A DNA stretch of 64,000 nucleotides from Rhyzopertha dominica (lineage: Eukaryota > Arthropoda > Insecta > Coleoptera > Bostrichidae): the NCBI GenBank assembly GCA_025024175.1, contig QCXZ01000053.1, forward strand, positions 8,928,001 to 8,992,000, given 5' to 3'. A program made the translations under genes and the position numbers. The notes under the pieces were generated by a model, which did not search any database, was not told the DNA's origin, and saw nothing but the letters and a program-made list of their open reading frames with translations. This document shows, in pieces, positions 58,701 through 64,000 of the stretch (position 1 is the first letter of the stretch; each line of letters begins with the position of its first letter).

Positions 58701-61700
58701 ACATGGCATCGCTGATTATTGTCAAAAAACAGCATGGACACCATATATTTTTTTAATAGACTGAAATGATAACTTAAGAATATATATTATTTGTAATGTG
58801 TTTTCTTGTTAAATGTAAAAACTGGGTAATTATTAAATAAAACTTGCAATAATACCAGAATTATTGAACCAAAAAACTTAATGTTTATATTTTCTTAACA
58901 AGAAAAAATAGGTCTTTTCGATCTCAAATACATGATCCTATATTCAAAATAAAATATCTTACAAAAACGACTTTACAGTTCTTGTTGGGTTGTATTTTCA
59001 AAACCCCCTCATGCTATCGCTTTGAGGAAAAAATTTTTAGATAAAAAAGTACCAGAGAAAATATTTTAAACATCCTAAATTTCCTGCTAAGGGGGTGTGT
59101 ATTTGACATCACATTACAAATAAATTCAAAAAATTCAAAATTTGTCGATAAAATTTAGGTGGAAAATAACATTTTTAGAATCTCTGTTTAATTACCTAAA
59201 AGTTTCGTTACAACATTTTTTCTCTGTTGCATGATAACATCACTACAAAGCAAAATAGCCTCGAAACTACTAGATACTATGTCTTCTAAACGCCTCGACC
59301 AAATTTAACGAACTAGGATTCATTTTAGAGGCAGTTTTAAAAAGATTAAGAATAATGGTAAATTGTTCCAAAATTGGTTTCTCTAAACAGCTACTAACCT
59401 TCTCTTACATTGCATTGGACTAACAGTAGACCACTCATTTTTTATGGCATCGTATACTTCTACACTGGCAAGTCTGTCTCTCCCATTATATCCACCAAAT
59501 GCATATAACTTTCCTCTCAACACGGCAACACCTAACCTCGAACGTAGCATTGACATAGCAGGAGCCATCTTCCATGCATTCACATCGGGATTAAAATACT
59601 CTACACTACAAAGAGAATCACCTGGAACAAAAAAAAAACGGTATTTTAATCAACTGTCTAATTTCATGAACTGATGAGAATTAAAAACATAGAAACATGC
59701 TACATAAAACTCACCATGTTTATTCAAACCACCTACAACATAAATATGGCCTCTGATTTNACAAGATCTCTGTTTAGTACGGAAGCTTTGCAACAGATGT
59801 CGCCTCTCAGGTATTAAGTGAAAAACCCTAGCTTCATCTAGCAAATCCCTGCAGAATTTCTTACCTTATGAAAAAAAAAATTAATTCAGATGAGATGAAT
59901 ACACACCTGCATTGATGTGAGGTTCGAATAAGCTCTTCAGTAGCAACACGATCCGTTAAATACAATGGAGACAGCAATGGCAATCGGACTTCAGCGAGAA
60001 GCTCAGGAAGATACTGGTATCTACCCTCATTCTGTTTAACCCAACGCATACAGGCTTCGAATACAAGTTCTTCACTGTTTTAAATAAAATAAATCTAAAT
60101 TAAGTCTATCTTAAACATGAAATGTACAATATTTACTGGTACATATGGAACACAATTTTAATCTTTTTTGTAAACATTATAAAGTATCACAAAAATAAAC
60201 TACCCTGTTAAATATTGAATACAATTAATGTTTCTAAAAAAATGTCAGAATTGAATTGTAAGATCCGGTGTTTAAGACACCTGAATATAATATTTTCACT
60301 TGACTTTGAGTAATCAAGCAATAAAAGGGAGATGGCCTTTTAATACGAGCTTGTAAAATATATGATAAANATTTTTAGATAAGCAGAAAATTAGTGCCGT
60401 TAGAAATGTGTTTTCGAGTAATATTCTGCGAAACTATAATAGCCGCTCTCCAAGAAAGATTTACAGTAATATAATTTGCTATATTGTGCCAATGACCCTT
60501 AACGCACCATAAATAAGGATCATTTTTGCAGTTACTTGTTAGGGGTTGGGTTTCGAGACAAGTTTTCAGATTCCTTTGTAACCAGTGGCTCTAAACCTGG
60601 TTCCACTACAATCCTTGTTCATCTATTCGTATAACAGAGTTTAAAAATGGTTCAAAGAATTTATACAAAATACGGTCAGATACAAATAAATTTGTCTTAG
60701 TTTAGTCTTGTTCAGAATAATTTAGATATTATTATGTAATATTTACAACGAATTTATGCAGAATGAAAAAGTATTGATATTTTGACTGACGTACATCTAT
60801 AACAAATATTTACGTAATAGATATTTTCATGCTTCTGGGAAGAAATAAGTTTGTTTGCACTGCTGGTTAGTACACCTAATCTATTTCTTATAATGCATGA
60901 ATTTCGCTTAAACTATATTATTTTTATGAGGGGGCTTATAAGAATAAAAACATCTCGTTTAATATGTTTTATGACGAAAAAGCTTATACAAAAATTATAG
61001 TTTAACTTTAATAACCTAAAGGATGATTTAAAGTTTCAAATTCAAAGCCTAGGTACTTACAAAGTCATTAGCAGAAAACTTATTTGGAGAGACCTGAAAA
61101 AATTTTTAAGAGAGAATAAAGTTATATAAATGGCCATATTTTATACTTTGTTGGGTCGTAATCTAGAAATATTTAATTAATTACATATACAACATTAAAT
61201 TTGCAATAACTGAAAGCAACAATAAAATTTTTTATTTCTTTGAAATGTAATTGTCACAAATGATAAAGAAACTGTAGGTGAAATTTTAAAGAAAATCAAT
61301 GTATTTAATGAAAGGTTATTAATATTCATTGCCACAACGAAAGTTTGTAAACCGACCTCCTTGTATACATTCTCTGAATCAGACATATTTACAAGTTGAA
61401 AGCTGAAGAAGAACTAAGGTGTAATCAGGAATAGGTTTAAAGCCGTTGATTTCAAATGAACCTGAATGCTTATCGCGAAACCCTTACCCCTAACAAGTAA
61501 CCGAAAAAATGACCCTTATACATAAGTGAGCTAAGGGGCATTGGGACAATATAGCAAATTATAATTATTATATTACGGTAGATCTTTCTTAGAAAGTGGC
61601 TTATAGTTTTTGCAGAATATTACTTAAAAACGCATGATCACTCAAAGTCAAGTGAAAATACTATATATCTGTTTTTATACAATTAAATATTGTAAAAAAT

Positions 61701-62436
61701 ATGAAAAAAAATTATTAACTATTATCTAAAATTATCATCAAAGCAGAAAAGTGTGGAATTAATTTAGCACAGGCATAAACATTTTGCTAAGAAAATTAGG
61801 TAGTTTGCCTATTCACATCTACGAAACGCTTAAAAATTTGTCATTATAAACACTAAGAAATTAATTTTGTTTCACTTTGCGACCTCAAAAGAAATAATGA
61901 ATGAACATTTTTTAAAAGCAAATTTCGAAATAAAATTTTTGTTTGTGTTACCAATGCATTATAAAATATTAAGTATGTTGACCAGAAAATGCCACCCTAA
62001 TATCAAGCCAAAGGAAGTATAAAGTATCGGAATAATAATAATAATTTACATTTTACAACATTTTCTTAACTGAATACTATAATATCTTTTAGAATATGGA
62101 AACTATATTCCAGAATCAATGGTTGCTGGGATAATTAAGCTAATTTATTATTTTATTATGCACCAGAATTACTTTCTGTGTCATTGTAACCTTTATATTA
62201 TTAGTTGATGATTAAAGAAATAAACTAATGTTTTCAATTCTTTTTACCTTTCTACTCGAAGTTCGTTCCTTTGCAACAAGCTTTTGACGTCAGGCATTGG
62301 AAGATTCAAAAATTCATCTGACATGGAAACCTCATGAAATGAATGTTCAATGTACTTGTCTGCTGACTCTACCAGTGTGGAACAGCCTAATGTGTCTGCA
62401 AACTGCCTGATACCAAGAGCATTCTGGGGGTGCAAC
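55551..62436 (-). CDS. KLHL18: Kelch-like protein 18, BACK and Kelch domains (8 exons; 5' end off the right edge)
   Basis: Exons 62248-62436, 59907-60074, 59715-59848, 59399-59621, 57139-57305, 56908-57019, 55844-55951 and 55551-55761: 1312 nt, 436 complete codons plus stop, all phases consistent. KLHL18 is a substrate adaptor of CUL3 ubiquitin ligases. Seen: the end of BTB/start of BACK ([18 protein letters not shown]), [46 protein letters not shown], then six Kelch repeats, each with a GG doublet and a later Y...W: GGLNKHG, GGYNGRD, GGYDGVT, GGHDGLS, GGYDGSS, GGYDGIA. The ending [10 protein letters not shown] matches the KLHL18 C-terminus. The BTB domain (about 130 aa in the human protein) must lie past 64000. 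One n at 59760 falls in a codon NAA. Confidence 0.95.
55844..55951 (-). CDS. KLHL18: KLHL18 exon (Kelch 5)
   Basis: 108 nt, phase 2 both sides: [19 protein letters not shown]. Confidence 0.94.
55952..56907 (-). other. KLHL18 intron
   Basis: AT-rich, no features recognised. Confidence 0.6.
56908..57019 (-). CDS. KLHL18: KLHL18 exon (Kelch 4)
   Basis: 112 nt, phase 1 to 2: [19 protein letters not shown]. Confidence 0.94.
57139..57305 (-). CDS. KLHL18: KLHL18 exon (Kelch 3)
   Basis: 167 nt, phase 2 to 1: [20 protein letters not shown]. Confidence 0.94.
57878..57967. repeat. 90-bp MITE-like hairpin in a KLHL18 intron
   Basis: A perfect 13-bp inverted repeat GTGCTGTCTGCAC / GTGCAGACAGCAC bounds 90 bp; a second, weaker pair (AACTGCAG / CTGGTGCAG) lies inside. 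Confidence 0.65.
58595..58930. repeat. Inverted-repeat element related to 30703-31585
   Basis: Left part TTTCTGAGATATGATACAAC, then TTGCAATTTTTTTTATGGAAACAG; right part TTCTTAACAAGAAAAAATAG followed by GTCTTTTCGA. Both resemble the arms of the 30.7-kb element. Boundaries approximate. Confidence 0.4.
58931..59398 (-). other. KLHL18 intron
   Basis: AT-rich, no features recognised. Confidence 0.5.
59399..59621 (-). CDS. KLHL18: KLHL18 exon (Kelch 1-2)
   Basis: 223 nt, phase 1 to 2: [19 protein letters not shown], then [19 protein letters not shown]. Confidence 0.94.
59715..59848 (-). CDS. KLHL18: KLHL18 exon (BACK end, Kelch 1 start)
   Basis: 134 nt, phase 2 to 1. [12 protein letters not shown] opens Kelch 1. 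The n at 59760 sits in codon NAA just before IRGHIY; T there would be a stop, but the family position suggests a sense codon. Confidence 0.9.
59907..60074 (-). CDS. KLHL18: KLHL18 exon (BACK middle)
   Basis: 168 nt, phase 2 both sides. [17 protein letters not shown] and [14 protein letters not shown]. Confidence 0.93.
60290..61662. mobile_element. Long-TIR DNA element in a KLHL18 intron
   Basis: Left block ATTTTCACTTGACTTTGAGT and right block ACTCAAAGTCAAGTGAAAAT are reverse complements. A second paired block further in (about 60460-60560 with 61470-61600: TGACCCTTA, TTACTTGTTAGGGGT, AATATAATTTGCTATATTG and complements) shows arms of about 200 bp. The left arm holds an insertion of about 90 bp. 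No transposase recognised. Confidence 0.75.
61663..62247 (-). other. KLHL18 intron
   Basis: AT-rich. A short (AAT)n run stands at about 62031-62045. Confidence 0.5.
62248..62436 (-). CDS. KLHL18: KLHL18 exon (BACK start)
   Basis: Acceptor TTTATAG, donor GTAAAA. Starts with one base completing a codon from the missing upstream exon. Confidence 0.93.
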
Positions 62437-63363
62437 CTATAAACAAATTATACCTTAAAAATGTTAATGTGTACTCAAACTATTTTAATTGTTTATGTTT
62501 ATGACAATAAGTTACTCAACATTCTGTATTAAATGCTAGCTTGCATTACTTGCAATTTACAGTCCACCTAAACTTGCACAGAAAATTATTAGTGCTATTA
62601 TTTTGGGATTTGTCTCATTAACACACGAGATTAGAATTTTGTAAATATAAATAATTATGTAGTTTTCTGTTATGTATAGTAGTTTCTTTTCTCTTCCGAG
62701 TTTAAGACATTTTACAGAACAATCGTTTTGTTGTTGAAATGTTAGATTGTGACAAACCAGAACTTTCAATCAAGTACAGATCCAGCTGCATATTATATTA
62801 ATAGTATTCTGTTGTTAGCTTTATTCATATGTATTATTTTATAATATTTATTCATTTTAAAAATCTAACTGTACTGTAACACGACGAGATAGTTCCTCTT
62901 GTATCCTTTTTTGGATCCATTTAATTAATAAAATATGTATGAAGCTGCTTCAAATCATTTACAAAATCCTGCTCATGATGAAAAAGAGAAAAAGTTTGGC
63001 ACAGAACATAGACAAATCTCATCAAAAAGAAGCACATCCTGAATATCTGATACAATTTTTAAACGGTAAATACTGGATTGAAGATATTGAATTACAAGTT
63101 TCCTTTGTTCTATGGATTTAAATCCAACTGAGTTGAGTGTGTATTGCAACATCAAGCAATAAAGGACAAATAGAGAAATTTAGAACCAGAAATTTTCGGA
63201 AGTTTAGTTAGAAGGATACATTTAAGAACGTCTTCATTGATTAGAAAAAATTATAGTCCAAAGCATTACAAAATTGGAAACACTATAGTTATGCAAGTAT
63301 GGATTGTAGAATTATTTATATTAACAAAGAATCAAAATAACCAAAATAATGCATTCTCTAAAG
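62437..63363 (-). other. KLHL18 upstream intron with a transposase scrap
   Basis: No BTB exon found. Plus strand at about 63040-63165 reads IELQVSFVLWI, then LNPTELSVYCNIK, an LNPIEL-type IS630 transposase remnant. Confidence 0.5.
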
Positions 63364-63793
63364 TAGGGATGCCGTGGATCCACTTCTTTAAAATACTGGA
63401 TAACGGGTATTCGTTTAAAATTCCAAGCCGGATACTGGACAGTCCGGTACCCGATATCCGGTACCCGTTTCCCGGTCATGAGAAGAACTGATGCGTCACC
63501 GAGCACGATCGAACAGAATTCTGAACATGGGTTTATTAGGATTTATTAGTGCAACAGTAGAAATATGGCCACGAAAAGCAAAGTTTGGTGTTATTTTGAT
63601 GCAGATGAAGCGAATAATACAAAAGCAGTATGCACAACTTGGAAAACAAGAATTCCTCAACTCTCGAGGATATATTTACATCAGAACTTCTAACTTTTAA
63701 GATCCGGCCGGGAAGAAAACAAAATCCNGTTAAACTGGGTATTTACAAAAATTGGCCGGATAACGGGTAATGGCCGGGTAGTCGCCATCCCTA
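63364..63793 (+). mobile_element. hAT MITE with fossil BED zinc finger
   Basis: Ends TAGGGATG and CATCCCTA; flanking CTCTAAAG (63356-63363) and CACTAAAA (63794-63801) agree at 6 of 8 bases, a decayed 8-bp hAT duplication. The plus-strand frame from the ATG near 63565 reads MATKSKVWCYFDADEANNTK, then AVCTTW, the N-terminal half of a zf-BED finger with the second Cys changed to Trp, as at the start of hAT transposases. Subterminal GGATA.CGGGTA repeats flank it. Confidence 0.8.
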
Positions 63794-64000
63794 CACTAAA
63801 AGGAAAAAGCACTATTTTTCCTAGTCTTGTTTTAATTTGGAATTAAAATGTTATATGCCTTGAATTAATTAATTGGGTAGGGAAGCAACATGACAACCTT
63901 GCAGTGTGATGGTAATTCTTGGTTATATGTACGGTTAAGTCCACTTAAAAAAATAACGATCTTTGCCATTGGTCATGCTACAAAAATGGTCCTCTTTTGA

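Noticed and set aside
59444..59674. 76-codon plus-strand frame
   Set aside because: Antisense shadow of a KLHL18 Kelch exon.
62557..63155. BTB exon of KLHL18
   Set aside because: None of the minus-strand frames show BTB motifs; the 5' exons must be off the window.

Overview
The window is nuclear DNA from an insect. Evidence: animal-type split genes with GT-AG introns, an AT-rich background, and dense fossils of Tc1/mariner, hAT, pogo, Penelope-like and LINE elements. A beetle is plausible from the transposon families and from a MARF1 that keeps its NYN nuclease domain, but I cannot prove the order. Scattered single n characters mark unresolved bases.

Four host genes lie head-to-tail, all on the minus strand, so read from high to low coordinate. 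(1) KLHL18, a CUL3 ubiquitin-ligase adaptor: eight exons between 55551 and 62436; the BTB exons lie beyond the right edge. (2) MARF1, a NYN/RRM/LOTUS RNA regulator: eight exons between 46967 and 54612, apparently complete but with a one-base frameshift in exon 6. (3) A small complete THAP zinc-finger gene: three exons, 33144-33771, 171 aa. (4) NPC1, the lysosomal sterol transporter: four 5' exons (32552-32629, 6604-6795, 6360-6543, 345-637) encoding the signal peptide and the N-terminal sterol-binding domain; the rest lies beyond the left edge. NPC1 intron 1 spans about 25.8 kb. The four genes share no evident pathway and look like ordinary neighbours.

Nearly everything else is transposon-derived. 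NPC1 introns hold a foldback element (939-2093), mariner fragments, two copies of one long-TIR mariner-like element (9622-11413 and 15950-17467; the first carries a Penelope insertion whose empty site survives in the second), a Tc1 element, two copies of one LINE family in opposite orientation, and several palindromic repeats. The THAP-MARF1 interval (33.8-46.9 kb) holds a composite of two tandem hAT MITEs sharing one target duplication, a Penelope element split by a LINE, a three-level nest (38021-42191) and a pogo/Tigger fossil. MARF1 intron 5 holds LINE fragments and a 1.8-kb element folding as arm/anti-arm/arm/anti-arm. KLHL18 introns and upstream DNA hold small MITEs, a long-TIR element and a hAT MITE with a BED-finger fossil.

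Most worth a second look: the quadruple palindrome in MARF1, the composite hAT next to the THAP gene, the fossil THAP exons in a nearby transposon, the Penelope insertion with its paralogous empty site, hammerhead-like motifs in both Penelope tails, and the MARF1 frameshift. No CRISPR arrays, rRNA or convincing tRNA genes were seen.
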